From positions 2,604,001-2,668,000 of the forward strand of contig NZ_CP034447.1 of assembly GCF_003952485.1 (NCBI RefSeq): a DNA stretch of 64,000 bases, written 5' to 3'. The notes under the pieces were generated by a model, which worked only from the letters and a program-made list of their open reading frames with translations, made no database searches and was not told the DNA's origin. The translations under genes and the position numbers were made by a program. Source of the stretch: Mesorhizobium sp. M1E.F.Ca.ET.045.02.1.1 (lineage in GTDB: Bacteria > Pseudomonadota > Alphaproteobacteria > Rhizobiales > Rhizobiaceae). This document shows positions 8,498-17,389 of this stretch, piece by piece (within the stretch, counting starts at the first letter, position 1; each line of letters starts with the position of its first letter).

Positions 8498-10396
8498 ATG
8501 GCGGGTCCGGGCGACAACACGCGCAACAAGCCGAAGAACGGGTCTGAAGCCGACAGCTTCAAGCGCGCCGTCACGGTGTGCATGCGCGCCGTTGCCGGCG
8601 ACAAGGACCTCGAGGTCGGCTTCGCCAAGGATCGGCCGGCGCTGGCCGGAAACCGCGCCCGTCTGCCCGAACTGCCGAAGAAGGCTTCCCGCAACGACAT
8701 CGCCATCACCCGCGGCATCGGCGATTCCATGGCGCTGAAGCGCGCCTGCCACGATCAGCGTATCCACACTAAGCTGGCGCCGGAGGGCAAGCTCGCGCGG
8801 GCTATTTTCGATGCCGTTGAACAAGCGCGCGTCGAGGCGATCGGCAGCCGCGCCATGCAGGGCGTGGCCGACAACATCGGCTCGATGCTGGAAGACAAAT
8901 ACGCCAAGGCAAATCTCGTCGACGTCAAGGACAAGGCCGATGCGCCGCTCGAGGAGGCGGTGGCTCTGATGGTGCGCGAGAAGCTCACCGGCCGTCCCGT
9001 GCCGAAGAGCGCCGAGCGGCTTGTCGATCTGTGGCGCCCCTGGGTCGAGGAGAAGGCCAGCACCGATCTCGACGGCCTGTCGTCCAAGCTCGACGACCAG
9101 CAGGCTTTCGCGCGCATCGTGCGCGACATGCTCGTCTCCATGGAAATGGCCGAGGAACTCGGCGACGACCAGGAAACCGAGGACACGGAGGACAACGAGG
9201 AGAACGAGCAGCAGGGCGAGGAGCAGAGCGAGGAGGGCGGCGAGGACGATTCCGGCTCGGATCAGTCGCAGTCGGAAGATGCCGAGGCGTCCGCCGACGA
9301 GGAAGAGTCGGCCGAGACGGAAGCGACGGACGCCACATCGGACGATCTTTCCGACGAGGACGATTCCGATGCCGAGACGCCGGGCGAGGCGCGCCGCAAC
9401 GACAATCCGTTCCTCAACCTGCCGAAGGAAATCGACTACAAGGTCTTCACCACGGCCTTCGACGAGACGGTCGGCGCCGAGGATCTTTGCGAGGAAGAGG
9501 AACTCGACCGGCTGCGCGCTTTCCTCGACAAGCAGCTCGCCAATCTCTCCGGCGTGGTCGGCCGGCTTGCCAACCGGCTGCAGCGCCGGCTGATGGCGCA
9601 GCAGAACCGCTCCTGGGATTTCGACCTGGAGGAAGGCTATCTCGATCCGGCGCGGCTGGTGCGCGTCGTCATCGATCCGATGCAGCCGCTGTCCTTCAAG
9701 CAGGAGCGCGACACCAAGTTCCGCGACACGGTGGTGTCGCTGGTGCTCGACAATTCGGGCTCGATGCGTGGCCGGCCGATCACGGTAGCCGCAACCTGCG
9801 CCGATATCCTGGCGCGCACGCTGGAGCGCTGCGGTGTCTCCGTGGAAATCCTCGGCTTCACCACCCGCGCCTGGAAAGGCGGGCAGGCGCGCGAGAAATG
9901 GCTGAAGGACGGCAAGCCGCCGAATCCGGGCCGGCTCAACGATCTGCGTCACATCATCTACAAGTCCGCCGACCATCCGTGGCGGCGCGCGCGGCGCAAT
10001 CTCGGCCTGATGATGCGCGAGGGCCTGCTCAAGGAGAACATCGACGGCGAGGCGCTGCTTTGGGCGCACAACCGGCTGATCGGCCGGCCCGAGCAGCGCA
10101 AGATCCTGATGATGATCTCGGACGGCGCGCCGGTCGACGATTCGACGCTTTCGGTCAATCCCGGCAACTATCTGGAGCGGCACCTGCGCGCGGTGATCGA
10201 GCTGATCGAGACGCGCTCGCCGGTCGAATTGCTCGCCATCGGCATCGGCCACGACGTCACGCGCTACTATCGCCGCGCCGTCACCATCGTCGATGCGGAG
10301 GAACTGGCCGGCGCCATGACCGAGCAGTTGGCCTCGCTGTTCGGCGAGGAGAGCGCGCGCGATACGCGGCGCGGCGGCCTGCGGCGCGCCGGATGA
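8498..10396 (+). CDS. cobT: Aerobic cobaltochelatase subunit CobT
   Basis: 632 aa. The N-terminal domain is followed by a very acidic linker (about residues 220-305, dominated by Glu, Asp and Ser) and a C-terminal von Willebrand A domain with MIDAS motif DNSGSM starting at Asp418. This is the classic CobT layout, in which the MIDAS domain mediates contact with CobN. The stop codon overlaps the start of the next gene by 4 bp (ATGA), so the downstream phytase-like gene is probably co-translated. The acidic linker makes the DNA there unusually repetitive in GAG/GAC codons. Confidence 0.96.
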   Translation: MAGPGDNTRNKPKNGSEADSFKRAVTVCMRAVAGDKDLEVGFAKDRPALAGNRARLPELPKKASRNDIAITRGIGDSMALKRACHDQRIHTKLAPEGKLARAIFDAVEQARVEAIGSRAMQGVADNIGSMLEDKYAKANLVDVKDKADAPLEEAVALMVREKLTGRPVPKSAERLVDLWRPWVEEKASTDLDGLSSKLDDQQAFARIVRDMLVSMEMAEELGDDQETEDTEDNEENEQQGEEQSEEGGEDDSGSDQSQSEDAEASADEEESAETEATDATSDDLSDEDDSDAETPGEARRNDNPFLNLPKEIDYKVFTTAFDETVGAEDLCEEEELDRLRAFLDKQLANLSGVVGRLANRLQRRLMAQQNRSWDFDLEEGYLDPARLVRVVIDPMQPLSFKQERDTKFRDTVVSLVLDNSGSMRGRPITVAATCADILARTLERCGVSVEILGFTTRAWKGGQAREKWLKDGKPPNPGRLNDLRHIIYKSADHPWRRARRNLGLMMREGLLKENIDGEALLWAHNRLIGRPEQRKILMMISDGAPVDDSTLSVNPGNYLERHLRAVIELIETRSPVELLAIGIGHDVTRYYRRAVTIVDAEELAGAMTEQLASLFGEESARDTRRGGLRRAG

Positions 10397-11415
10397 TCTT
10401 TTCGCGAGGCGGATTCCGGTTGACGGTTTTCGCCTGCATGCTGACCTGCGCGGTGGTTTCGCCGGCGATTGCGGCCCAGCGAGCCCCGGTCGAGGCGATC
10501 GAGATTTCGGCGCGGCCGATCACAGAGTTCCACGTCGGCCGCGACCAGAAACAGTTCGGGCCACTCGAGTTCGTCGGCGGGCTGGAGATGACCTCGCCGT
10601 CACGCGATTTCGGCGCGCTGTCGGCCTTTCGCTTTCTGAAAGCGGGCAGCGACTTCATTGGCGTCGCCGACACCGGCTTCTGGTTCTTCGGCACCATCAG
10701 CCACGATGCCGACAAGCGCCCATCGGGCGTGTCGAATTTCCGCATGCAGCAGATGGTCGACGCTTCGGGCCGGCCGATCGACGAGAAGTGGAAGGTCGAT
10801 GCGGAAGGCCTCGCGGTCAAGGACGGTATCGCCACCGTCGGTTTCGAGCGCGAGCAGCGCGTCGTCCAGTTCAAGATCGACCCGGACAACATGAAGGCGC
10901 CCTTCAAGACGCTCGACTATCTGGTTCCGGCCCGGGAGCTGCGCCAGAACCGCGGCTTCGAGACGGTCACGCATGCCAATCCTTACGGCCAGCACGAAGG
11001 TGGCCTGGTCGTGGTCTCGGAAAAGAGCCTCGACAAGGCCGGCAATATCTATGCCGCCCTCATCGAGGGACCGAAGAAGGGCGTCTTCACCATCAGGCGC
11101 AACGGCGATTTCCACATCACCGACGGCGCCTTCCTGCCGGATGGCGACCTGCTTCTGCTCGAGCGCAGCTTCTCGATGGCGCGCGGGGTGAAGATGCGGC
11201 TGCGGCGCATCTATGGCGAGAGCGTCGAGAAGGGCGCGGTCGCCGACGGACCGGTGCTGATGGAAGCCGACATGGGCTACCAGATCGACAATATGGAAGG
11301 GCTTGACGTCTGGACCCGCGATGACGGCGCGCTGATGGTTTCACTGATGTCGGACGACAATCACTCGATCCTGCAGCGCAATCTCTATCTGGAATTCATC
11401 CTGCACCAGGATTGA
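10393..11415 (+). CDS. Esterase-like activity of phytase family protein
   Basis: 340 aa from the ATG at 10393, which overlaps the cobT stop by 4 bp. The N-terminus has an export signal (residues ~8-28, ending SPAIAA). The body matches the secreted 'esterase-like activity of phytase' family (beta-propeller type) with features such as [29 protein letters not shown] and NMEGLDVW. Such proteins are found behind cobT in many rhizobia. They are probably periplasmic, but no physiological substrate is known, and the translational coupling to cobalamin genes is unexplained. Confidence 0.85.
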   Translation: MIFSRGGFRLTVFACMLTCAVVSPAIAAQRAPVEAIEISARPITEFHVGRDQKQFGPLEFVGGLEMTSPSRDFGALSAFRFLKAGSDFIGVADTGFWFFGTISHDADKRPSGVSNFRMQQMVDASGRPIDEKWKVDAEGLAVKDGIATVGFEREQRVVQFKIDPDNMKAPFKTLDYLVPARELRQNRGFETVTHANPYGQHEGGLVVVSEKSLDKAGNIYAALIEGPKKGVFTIRRNGDFHITDGAFLPDGDLLLLERSFSMARGVKMRLRRIYGESVEKGAVADGPVLMEADMGYQIDNMEGLDVWTRDDGALMVSLMSDDNHSILQRNLYLEFILHQD

Positions 11416-11518
11416 GCAAAGCTCGGCGGCTAAATTCCGGCCTTGCTGGTCGGCGGACGCTTATAACGATTCATCGCTTCTTAGAAACGCAGGACGCCTT
11501 TTATCTCTTCGCTTTGAC

Positions 11519-11575
11519 GCAATTCCGGGGAGGGAAACCGGTTCGCGCTCGTCCTGCGCATTTCATAAATAACTG
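11519..11575. repeat. Degenerate copy of the GCAATTCC-arm palindrome (family C)
   Basis: The left part (a TTTATCTCTTCGCTTTGACG leader, then GCAATTCCGGGGAGGGAAACCG) closely resembles the copy at 49110, but the right arm has decayed. It lies in the gap after the phytase-like gene. Confidence 0.45.
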
Positions 11576-11623
11576 ATATCGTTGCATTTTCCTGCCTTTT
11601 GCTCAAAATACTTTAGCCGATAC

Positions 11624-11659
11624 TTGACAATTTATCGTGCTCCGTCAATACTCAAGTCA
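11624..11659 (+). promoter_or_regulatory. Candidate promoter and ArsR operator; start point on the ATG
   Basis: TTGACA (11624-11629), a 17-nt spacer and AATACT (11647-11652) precede the regulator. A start 7-8 nt after the -10 coincides with the A of the ATG at 11660. A direct repeat GTCAATRCT (11644-11652 and 11656-11664) covers the -10 and the start codon and may be the operator. Confidence 0.5.
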
Positions 11660-12016
11660 ATGCTTAACTATTCCGAGATCGACGATATTCTAAGGGCTCT
11701 CGTCGAACCCACGCGACGGGCGATCCTGGAAAGATTAAGCCGAGGGCCGGCCACGGTCAGCCAGTTGGCCGAACCGTTCGGCATGACTTTCGCCGCCGTG
11801 CTGCAACATCTGCAGACATTGGAGGCCTGCGGGCTGATCCGCAGCGAAAAGATCGGGCGGGTGCGCACCTGCCGGATCGAACCGGGCGGGCTCGCTCCGC
11901 TCGCCGACTGGATCGCGGAACGCCGCATACCTGCGGAACGCCAGCTTGATCGCCTCGGCCAGATCTTGGCCGAGACGGACCAATCACCTAAGAAGAATCA
12001 GGACCAGAAGCAATGA
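11660..12016 (+). CDS. ArsR family winged-helix regulator
   Basis: 118 aa from ATG 11660 (MLNYSEIDDILRALVEPTRR). The winged-helix DNA-binding domain shows DPTRR-like VEPTRRAILERL and the recognition helix VSQLAEPFGMTFAAVLQHLQTLEACGLI, typical of the SRPBCC-linked ArsR group; no metal-binding cysteine pair (CxC) is visible, so it is unlikely to sense arsenite. There is no Shine-Dalgarno upstream and the predicted promoter puts transcription start at the ATG, suggesting a leaderless mRNA. It overlaps the following SRPBCC gene by 4 bp (ATGA), a standard pairing. Confidence 0.9.
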   Translation: MLNYSEIDDILRALVEPTRRAILERLSRGPATVSQLAEPFGMTFAAVLQHLQTLEACGLIRSEKIGRVRTCRIEPGGLAPLADWIAERRIPAERQLDRLGQILAETDQSPKKNQDQKQ

Positions 12017-12498
12017 ACCAGATAACCTCCGTGAAAGACGAACATTCCGTCATCCACTCTACCTTCACTATCGAACGGACCTACCCGCAATCGCCCGAAC
12101 GTGTGTTCTTCGCATTTGCCGACAAGGCGACCGTGCGGCAATGGCGGATCGAAGGCGACGGCTTTGCCATCTCCGAGTTCAGCTTCGACTTCCGCGTTGG
12201 CGGTAGCGAAGTTTCACGCTTCAGCTACGCGGGTGGGCCTGAGATTAGGCTCGACGCGCAATTCCAGGACATTGTGCCGAACCAGCGTATCGTCTTCACC
12301 TACAAGATGGCGATCGGACCTCAGCCGCTGTCGGTGTCGCTGACCACGGTCGAACTGACCCCATCGAGCGAGGGCACACGGCTGACCTATACCGAACAAG
12401 GCGCCTTTTTCGACGGCGCCGATTCGGCGAAGGGGCGCGAGGAGGGTACGCGTGGCCTGCTCGAAGCGCTTGCCGCCTACCTGGACAAATCGAAATAG
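12013..12498 (+). CDS. SRPBCC (AHSA1-like) protein
   Basis: 161 aa with the START/AHSA1 pattern: FTIERTYPQSPERVFFAFADKATVRQW near the N-terminus, then FRVGGSEVSRF and a C-terminal long helix (SAKGREEGTRGLLEALAAYL). These proteins have a hydrophobic ligand cavity. The pair ArsR plus SRPBCC is a very common two-gene unit in soil bacteria, but the ligand and purpose are unknown. It is translationally coupled to the upstream ArsR gene by a 4-bp overlap and convergent with the next gene. Confidence 0.88.
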   Translation: MNQITSVKDEHSVIHSTFTIERTYPQSPERVFFAFADKATVRQWRIEGDGFAISEFSFDFRVGGSEVSRFSYAGGPEIRLDAQFQDIVPNQRIVFTYKMAIGPQPLSVSLTTVELTPSSEGTRLTYTEQGAFFDGADSAKGREEGTRGLLEALAAYLDKSK

Positions 12499-12511
12499 AC
12501 AGCTCAGCCGG

Positions 12512-14290
12512 TCAGCGGACCTTGTACAGCTCGATCGGCTTGCCGGCGGTCGAGCTGTCCAATTCCAGCCAATCCGGCACGTCTCCGCGCAGCAGCCGCG
12601 CGACCAGGCCTGCGGGAGCCTCGGCGGCGAGCGACAGCTCTTCCGAATTGCCGCGGCATATGGCGATAAGCCCGACATGCTCGCGCTCGACGATGGCGCG
12701 GGCGGCGTCCGGCGTCCCCATGAAGGCGTCGAGCATGGCAAGATTGCCGCCGACATTGCGGTGGTAGGGGCCGGCCAACGCCCTGTGGCCGGTAAACATC
12801 ACTATGGCCGAGCCGAGATTGGAAGACGCAAGCACCGTCGTTGCCGGCATGACGGCCAGATCGCCGAAGTCCGCGGCCTTGCCGCAGGTCAAGGCATGAT
12901 CCGCGTCGGAATTGATGCCCGTGGGCGCCTTGTGGACCACGGACTGCGCCGCCACCGCGACGCCGGCCCAGGTCGCGTTGAGCGACACCAGCCATCCCGC
13001 CGCGATGCGGGTGGAGACGCGCCATGACTGCGCGGCGCTTGCCTGCAGGCGCAGCCCGGCAATCCAGGCCGAGAGCGGCAGCACTGCGAAGGCGACCGAG
13101 AAGGTCGAACCGCGCACCTGCCAGAGGCTTAAGGCGAAAGCGACGACCAGCAGCGTGGCGACAAGGGCTTCCTCGCGACGCAGGCGGCGGCTACGGAGCT
13201 GAAGACCGATCAACAGCATCGCGATGAAGGGCGTCACATAGCGCGCCGCCATCAGCTTCGGCTGCTTGACGGCCACGCTGAGGAAGGGCTGCGCCTCGAC
13301 GACGTCGTTCAGCCAATAGGTGCGAATTCGCTCGTCCATGCCGGCATAAGGCGATGCCAGGCATTGCGGGAAGAACACGATCGCGACGGCCGCAACCGCG
13401 ACGGCCAGCGCCGACATCCATACGAGTCGTGTCCCGGCCGTCGATTGCCCGGACAAGCCCGCAATCGCCGCCAGGCCGAAGCCGGACAGCGCCGCGAGCA
13501 CGAACTGGAAGGCCGAGAAGGCATCGCATTGGGCCACGCCCCAGGCCGACGGCGGTATGGTGGCGACAAGGACCGCCGAGGCTATCGCGGCAAATCCGAT
13601 GCCGAAGCCGCGCGCCGTCGGGCGCTCTTTTTCGTCGAGAATGAAGAGCACAGCGGCGCAGGCGCCAAGCGTCGCCACATAGGGCGCCGTCTCCATACCG
13701 ACGGCGAGCGTGAGGCCCGCGCACAGGCCGGACAGAAGGGCCGCCGGCCGCCAGAAGGGCGCCTCCATCAGAAGCCAGAGGCCGGCCGCCGTCAAAAGGA
13801 GCTGGATATTGTGGTGGTCGAGCGTGCCGGGGTTGAAAATGCCGAGAAAGAACAGCGCCGCGGTCGCCAGCACCAGCGACGGCATCGCCACGTCGGCGCC
13901 GGCAAAGCGCCGCGAGGCGCGCAGGATGACGAATATGGTGAGCCCATAAAGCGAGAGCGGCCAGATGATCTGCGCCGCTCTCTCGGCGGCGGCGGTGCCG
14001 GCGCCCAGCGCCTGGAAGGCGAGGATGATCAGCGCGATCGGCGCATCGACCAGTCGCGACCAGTGCATGAGGAAGCCGCCGGCGAGGCCCATCCGGTACT
14101 GGTGGAGATCGAACCAGCTCTGGCCTGCCAGCAGGTCGCGGACCTCGACCAACCTCAGCATGCTGTCGTTGTCGGCGCCAAGGTCCGCGATCGTCGGGAA
14201 GCCGGAGATCGCATTGATCGCCAGCACGAGCAGCGTCGCGCAGAGCGCGAGCAGGAAATCATGTTTCCAACCGGTGCCCTGGATGGTCAT
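12512..14290 (-). CDS. Polytopic membrane protein, GT-C glycosyltransferase-like
   Basis: 592 aa with roughly a dozen predicted membrane helices in the first ~450 residues and a soluble C-terminal domain of ~150 residues facing the periplasm. The first external loop has an acidic motif GADNDSMLRLVEVRDLL followed by SWFDLHQYRM, and a later loop has GTLDHHNIQ. This resembles oligosaccharyltransferase STT3/AglB and other GT-C enzymes that use polyprenyl-linked sugars. I infer a lipid-linked sugar transferase, but no sugar-pathway genes adjoin it. The neighbours are unrelated and it is convergent with the SRPBCC gene, so it seems to be a single-gene unit. Confidence 0.6.
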   Translation of the reverse strand: MTIQGTGWKHDFLLALCATLLVLAINAISGFPTIADLGADNDSMLRLVEVRDLLAGQSWFDLHQYRMGLAGGFLMHWSRLVDAPIALIILAFQALGAGTAAAERAAQIIWPLSLYGLTIFVILRASRRFAGADVAMPSLVLATAALFFLGIFNPGTLDHHNIQLLLTAAGLWLLMEAPFWRPAALLSGLCAGLTLAVGMETAPYVATLGACAAVLFILDEKERPTARGFGIGFAAIASAVLVATIPPSAWGVAQCDAFSAFQFVLAALSGFGLAAIAGLSGQSTAGTRLVWMSALAVAVAAVAIVFFPQCLASPYAGMDERIRTYWLNDVVEAQPFLSVAVKQPKLMAARYVTPFIAMLLIGLQLRSRRLRREEALVATLLVVAFALSLWQVRGSTFSVAFAVLPLSAWIAGLRLQASAAQSWRVSTRIAAGWLVSLNATWAGVAVAAQSVVHKAPTGINSDADHALTCGKAADFGDLAVMPATTVLASSNLGSAIVMFTGHRALAGPYHRNVGGNLAMLDAFMGTPDAARAIVEREHVGLIAICRGNSEELSLAAEAPAGLVARLLRGDVPDWLELDSSTAGKPIELYKVR

Positions 14291-14419
14291 GCTGGCGGCG
14301 ATGTCCTGGATCGTTTTCGCGATCCTGCACCAACAGCCGTAACAAAGCGTAAAGCCGATGGAGACGGATAGCCGGGATCGTCAGGCGGGCTGGCCCGAGC
14401 GGCGAGCGGCCGATAGGGA

Positions 14420-15094
14420 TCACTGCCCGGCGGCTGCGATCCAGATCACGTGACGGGCGCCGCGTTTGCCGCGGGCGCGCGCATTGATCCCCGCGACAAT
14501 GAAGCCCGCCTGCTTCAGCCGCCGCGTGAAGCCGCTATCCGGTCCTTGCGACCAAACGGCCAGGACGCCGCCGGGCTTCAATGCGGCGCGCGCGCCTGCG
14601 AGGCCTGCCGCGCTATAGAGCGAGTCATTTCCCTTGTAGACGATGCCTTCGGGACCATTGTCGACGTCGAGCAGGATGGCGTCCCAAGCGGCCGCTTCCG
14701 CCCTTATCGACTGACCGACATCAGCCTCGCGAATGGTGACGCGGGGATCGTCGAGGCAGCCGTCGAAAACTCCGGCCATGGGACCGCGTGCCCAGGCGAC
14801 GACCTCGGGGACCAGTTCGGCAACGGTGACGGCGGCGTCCCCATCAAGCGCGGCAAGGGCGGCGCGCAAGGTGAAGCCCATGCCGAGCCCGCCGATAAGG
14901 ATTCTTGGCTGCTTGCGGCCAGCGATACGCTCGCAGGAAAGCTTGGCGAGCGCCTCTTCGGAGCCGCTGAGGCGGCTGTTCATCAGCTCATTGGTGCCCA
15001 GCATGATCGAGAATTCAGCACCGCGCTGCTTCAGGCGAAGCTCTTGAGCGCCGTCGGGCGTGCGGGCCGAAGCAAGCTGAACCCAGGGGATCAT
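14420..15094 (-). CDS. Spermidine-synthase-like protein (class I methyltransferase fold)
   Basis: 224 aa. Motif I is ILIGGLGMGFTLRAAL (about residues 65-80), with an acidic AELVPEVVAWA and DVDNGPEGIV further on, matching the short spermine/spermidine-synthase-domain proteins. The gatekeeper sequence of true polyamine synthases is not evident and the chain is shorter than SpeE (~280 aa), so it may be a relative with a different substrate. It follows yhhQ on the same strand with a palindromic repeat (15112-15162) between them. Confidence 0.75.
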   Translation of the reverse strand: MIPWVQLASARTPDGAQELRLKQRGAEFSIMLGTNELMNSRLSGSEEALAKLSCERIAGRKQPRILIGGLGMGFTLRAALAALDGDAAVTVAELVPEVVAWARGPMAGVFDGCLDDPRVTIREADVGQSIRAEAAAWDAILLDVDNGPEGIVYKGNDSLYSAAGLAGARAALKPGGVLAVWSQGPDSGFTRRLKQAGFIVAGINARARGKRGARHVIWIAAAGQ

Positions 15095-15111
15095 GCGCTC
15101 TCTTTTTGTTG

Positions 15112-15162
15112 GAGCATGATCTGTTCCAAAAACCGGTTCCCACTTTTTGGGATCATGCTCTA
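15112..15162. repeat. Palindromic repeat, GAGCATGATC arms (family B)
   Basis: GAGCATGATC at the left is mirrored by GATCATGCTC at the right, and the centre holds CCAAAAACCGG and CACTTTTTGG. The right end contains the TAG stop codon of yhhQ (read on the minus strand). It can form a long hairpin and may act as terminator or mRNA stabiliser between yhhQ and the downstream gene. Confidence 0.85.
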
Positions 15163-15840
15163 GACCGCGAGCGCCGGCTGGCTCCAGCGGGCGGCGACCA
15201 GCCGGTAGGGGATCAGCGCGACAACGGCGATGATCAGCTTGACCGAGAGATCGCCGAGCGCCCAGGAGACCCAGCGCATGGTCTCGACAGGCAGAACGCC
15301 CATCAGCGGCGCCGTTTCCAGCGCGAAGCTGTCATTCGGCCCGACAAGGGCAAACGCGGCAGAGAAGGCGACGCCGAAGAACACGACCGTGTCGAAGATA
15401 GAACCGGCCAAGGTGCCAAGGATCGGCGCGCGCCACCAGCTCTGCCGGCGCAGCCGGTTGAAGACCGTGACGTCGAGCAGTTGCGCGATGAGGAAGGCGG
15501 CACCGGAAGCGGCCGCGATCCGCACCAGCCGGTCGGCCGCGGTCTCGAATTCGATCAGGCCGTGGCGAAACAGGAAGGGCGGAACGAGGATCGAGCAGGT
15601 CACCGCCGTCATGAAGCCGACGAACACCACCTTGCGCGCCACGGCCGGCCCGTAGCGGCGGTTGGCAAGGTCGGTGACGAGGAAGGAGAAGGGATAGGTG
15701 AAGGCGCCCCAGGTGAGCAGGTCGGCCAGCGACAGGCCGCCGATCTGGCCCTGCATCGGGAACTGGACAAGGATGTTCGACGCCACGACGACAAGCGCCA
15801 TGGCGGCCACGAAAGGCAGGTATCGCGTCAGGAAATTCAT
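15160..15840 (-). CDS. yhhQ: Queuosine precursor transporter YhhQ (VUT family)
   Basis: 226 aa from ATG 15840 (MNFLTRYLPFVAAMALVV). An in-frame extension upstream would cover the riboswitch and is rejected. Six hydrophobic segments are visible, with family motifs such as LLTWGAFTYPFSFLVTDLANRRYG near residues 45-68. YhhQ imports queuosine precursors (preQ0/preQ1) for tRNA modification. AGGA lies 7 nt before the ATG. The leader contains a preQ1-I-like riboswitch (15838-15867), which strongly supports the assignment. It lies downstream of rpmB on the same strand. Its stop codon TAG is inside a palindromic repeat. Confidence 0.92.
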   Translation of the reverse strand: MNFLTRYLPFVAAMALVVVASNILVQFPMQGQIGGLSLADLLTWGAFTYPFSFLVTDLANRRYGPAVARKVVFVGFMTAVTCSILVPPFLFRHGLIEFETAADRLVRIAAASGAAFLIAQLLDVTVFNRLRRQSWWRAPILGTLAGSIFDTVVFFGVAFSAAFALVGPNDSFALETAPLMGVLPVETMRWVSWALGDLSVKLIIAVVALIPYRLVAARWSQPALAV

Positions 15841-15867
15841 TTTTTTATCCTGGGTAATGGAACCAGC
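15838..15867 (-). promoter_or_regulatory. Candidate preQ1-I riboswitch overlapping the yhhQ start codon
   Basis: On the minus strand CTGG pairs with CCAG (P1) around a loop TTCCATTAC, followed by GATAAAAAAATG. The GGTTC, TAC and ATAAAAAA elements match preQ1 class I aptamers. Loop bases CATT can pair with AATG, which contains the yhhQ start codon, to form the H-type pseudoknot. The ribosome binding site AGGA overlaps the end of P1. Ligand binding would therefore block translation directly. Confidence 0.6.
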
Positions 15868-15955
15868 CGAGCGCCATGTCCAGCGCTCGCTCATGTTTTG
15901 AGCACCGGTCTGGGCCGGGGCTCGAGGCTTTCGTCCCCCGCCTGATAAGGGCGCT

Positions 15956-16252
15956 TTAAGCGGCCGGCTGTTCGGCCAGCTTCTTGGCGATCTGCTTCTT
16001 CAGGAGACGGGCGCGCTGCGACAGCTCCTTGGCGTCGGCCTTGGTCAGGAACGCGTCGAGACCGCCGCGATGCTCGACCGAACGCAGCGCGTTGGCCGAA
16101 ATGCGCAGGCGCACGTTCTGGTTCAGCGCTTCGGAAATCAGCGTCACGTTGACCAGATTCGGCAGGAAGCGGCGCTTGGTCTTGTTGTTGGCATGGCTCA
16201 CATTGTTGCCGGTCTGGACTGCCTTGGCAGTGAGCTCGCAGGTGCGGGACAT
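15956..16252 (-). CDS. rpmB: 50S ribosomal protein L28
   Basis: 98 aa beginning [20 protein letters not shown], the canonical alphaproteobacterial L28 N-terminus, with [15 protein letters not shown] and the C-terminal basic segment [16 protein letters not shown]. It belongs to the large ribosomal subunit. The gene is monocistronic or co-transcribed with yhhQ 115 bp downstream, and divergent from the DUF3108 gene. Length and sequence are ordinary for the family. Confidence 0.98.
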   Translation of the reverse strand: MSRTCELTAKAVQTGNNVSHANNKTKRRFLPNLVNVTLISEALNQNVRLRISANALRSVEHRGGLDAFLTKADAKELSQRARLLKKQIAKKLAEQPAA

Positions 16253-16506
16253 CTTGTCTAACCTTCAGTTCTTAACCTGCCAAACCATTCTGCCCGCGCC
16301 AGGCGGCGCGCGGTCTCGGTCAGGCGGCCTTTGGAAAAGTTGGCGTTCCTTAGTTGCATTTCGCCACTGCGTCAAGCTCCGGCGCGTGCGTAGTGACGTG
16401 ACGCGCTCCATATTAAGGCCGGATTTTGCCGTATAAGCCCTTCGCGAAGGGATTGCCAGGCTGGAGCAAAGCGTTTCCGGCCAGGATCAAGGACTCGCCG
16501 CCCGCC

Positions 16507-17298
16507 ATGCTTCGACCATCCCGCGCAATTGTCGCGCTGTTCGCCCTCACCGTCCCGACGACGAGTTTCGCCGCGGCCTCGCCGCAGGCCTTCAAGGGTG
16601 AATATACGGTATCGTTCCTCGGCCTTTCGATCGCCAGGGCGACGTTTTCGAGCCGCTACGAGGGCGACGCCTATGCGATCGACGGCACGGTCTCGGCCGC
16701 AGGCCTCGGCAGGCTGTTCGACGACACCAAGGGCACGATCTCGTCGAAAGGCACGATTTCCGGCCAGCAGATGCAGCCGAGGGCCTTCAGGGCGGACTAT
16801 ACCTCCGGCAAGAAGGCGTCTGTCGTCGACATCCGCTTCGCCAATGGCGGTGTCGCCTCGACCGAAGTCATTCCGCCGCCGAAGAAGCGCGATCCCAAGA
16901 GCTGGGTGCCGGTCGGCGACGGCGACCTGAAGTCGGTGCTCGATCCGATGGCGGCGACCGTCATCCATGCCGACAGCCTGGACAAGGTCTGCGGGCGGAC
17001 CGTCAAATTCTATGACGGCGAAATGCGCGCCAACCTGTCGCTGACCTATGCCTCGAAAGGCTCGATCTCGGTGCCCGGCTACAAGGGCGACACCGTCACC
17101 TGCAGGATGGGCTTCGAGCCCGTGGCGGGCTATCGCAAGGGCCGCAAGGCGCTGGAGTTCCTCAAGAACAAGAGCCGCATGATGGTGACGTTTGCACCGC
17201 TCGGCCAATCCGGCGTATATGCGCCGATCCGCGCCACGGTCGGGACCCAGATCGGTCCGCTGACCATCAGCGCGAGACGGTTCGAAGCAGTCGAATAG
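16507..17298 (+). CDS. DUF3108 domain protein, exported
   Basis: 263 aa from ATG 16507 (MLRPSRAIVALFALTVPTTSFAAA), which places a clean signal peptide with cleavage after SFA-A at the N-terminus; the longer upstream frame lacks this. The rest matches DUF3108, a beta-rich domain of periplasmic proteins, with features EYTVSFLGLSIARATFSS, VDIRFANGG and the C-terminal TVGTQIGPLTISARRF. Function is unknown. Divergent from rpmB, a conserved neighbour in rhizobia. Confidence 0.85.
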   Translation: MLRPSRAIVALFALTVPTTSFAAASPQAFKGEYTVSFLGLSIARATFSSRYEGDAYAIDGTVSAAGLGRLFDDTKGTISSKGTISGQQMQPRAFRADYTSGKKASVVDIRFANGGVASTEVIPPPKKRDPKSWVPVGDGDLKSVLDPMAATVIHADSLDKVCGRTVKFYDGEMRANLSLTYASKGSISVPGYKGDTVTCRMGFEPVAGYRKGRKALEFLKNKSRMMVTFAPLGQSGVYAPIRATVGTQIGPLTISARRFEAVE

Positions 17299-17305
17299 TT
17301 TTTTT

Positions 17306-17354
17306 GCGCAATTCCGGACGGAAAAACCGCTACGCACTTTTCCTGGAATTGCTT
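17306..17354. repeat. Palindromic repeat, GCAATTCC arms (family C)
   Basis: GCAATTCC on the left mirrors GGAATTGC on the right; between them lie GGAAAAACCGCTACGCAC and TTTTCC. It starts 7 bp after the DUF3108 stop codon and ends before the EamA gene. It may terminate DUF3108 transcription. Confidence 0.85.
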
Positions 17355-17389
17355 TTAGGGGCGCCGCGGCGCGCCGCCGGGGGGCAGGT

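Noticed and set aside
8405..10252. 615-codon minus-strand frame
   Set aside because: Antisense to cobT; its Leu/Val/Arg-rich repeats merely mirror the acidic linker codons.
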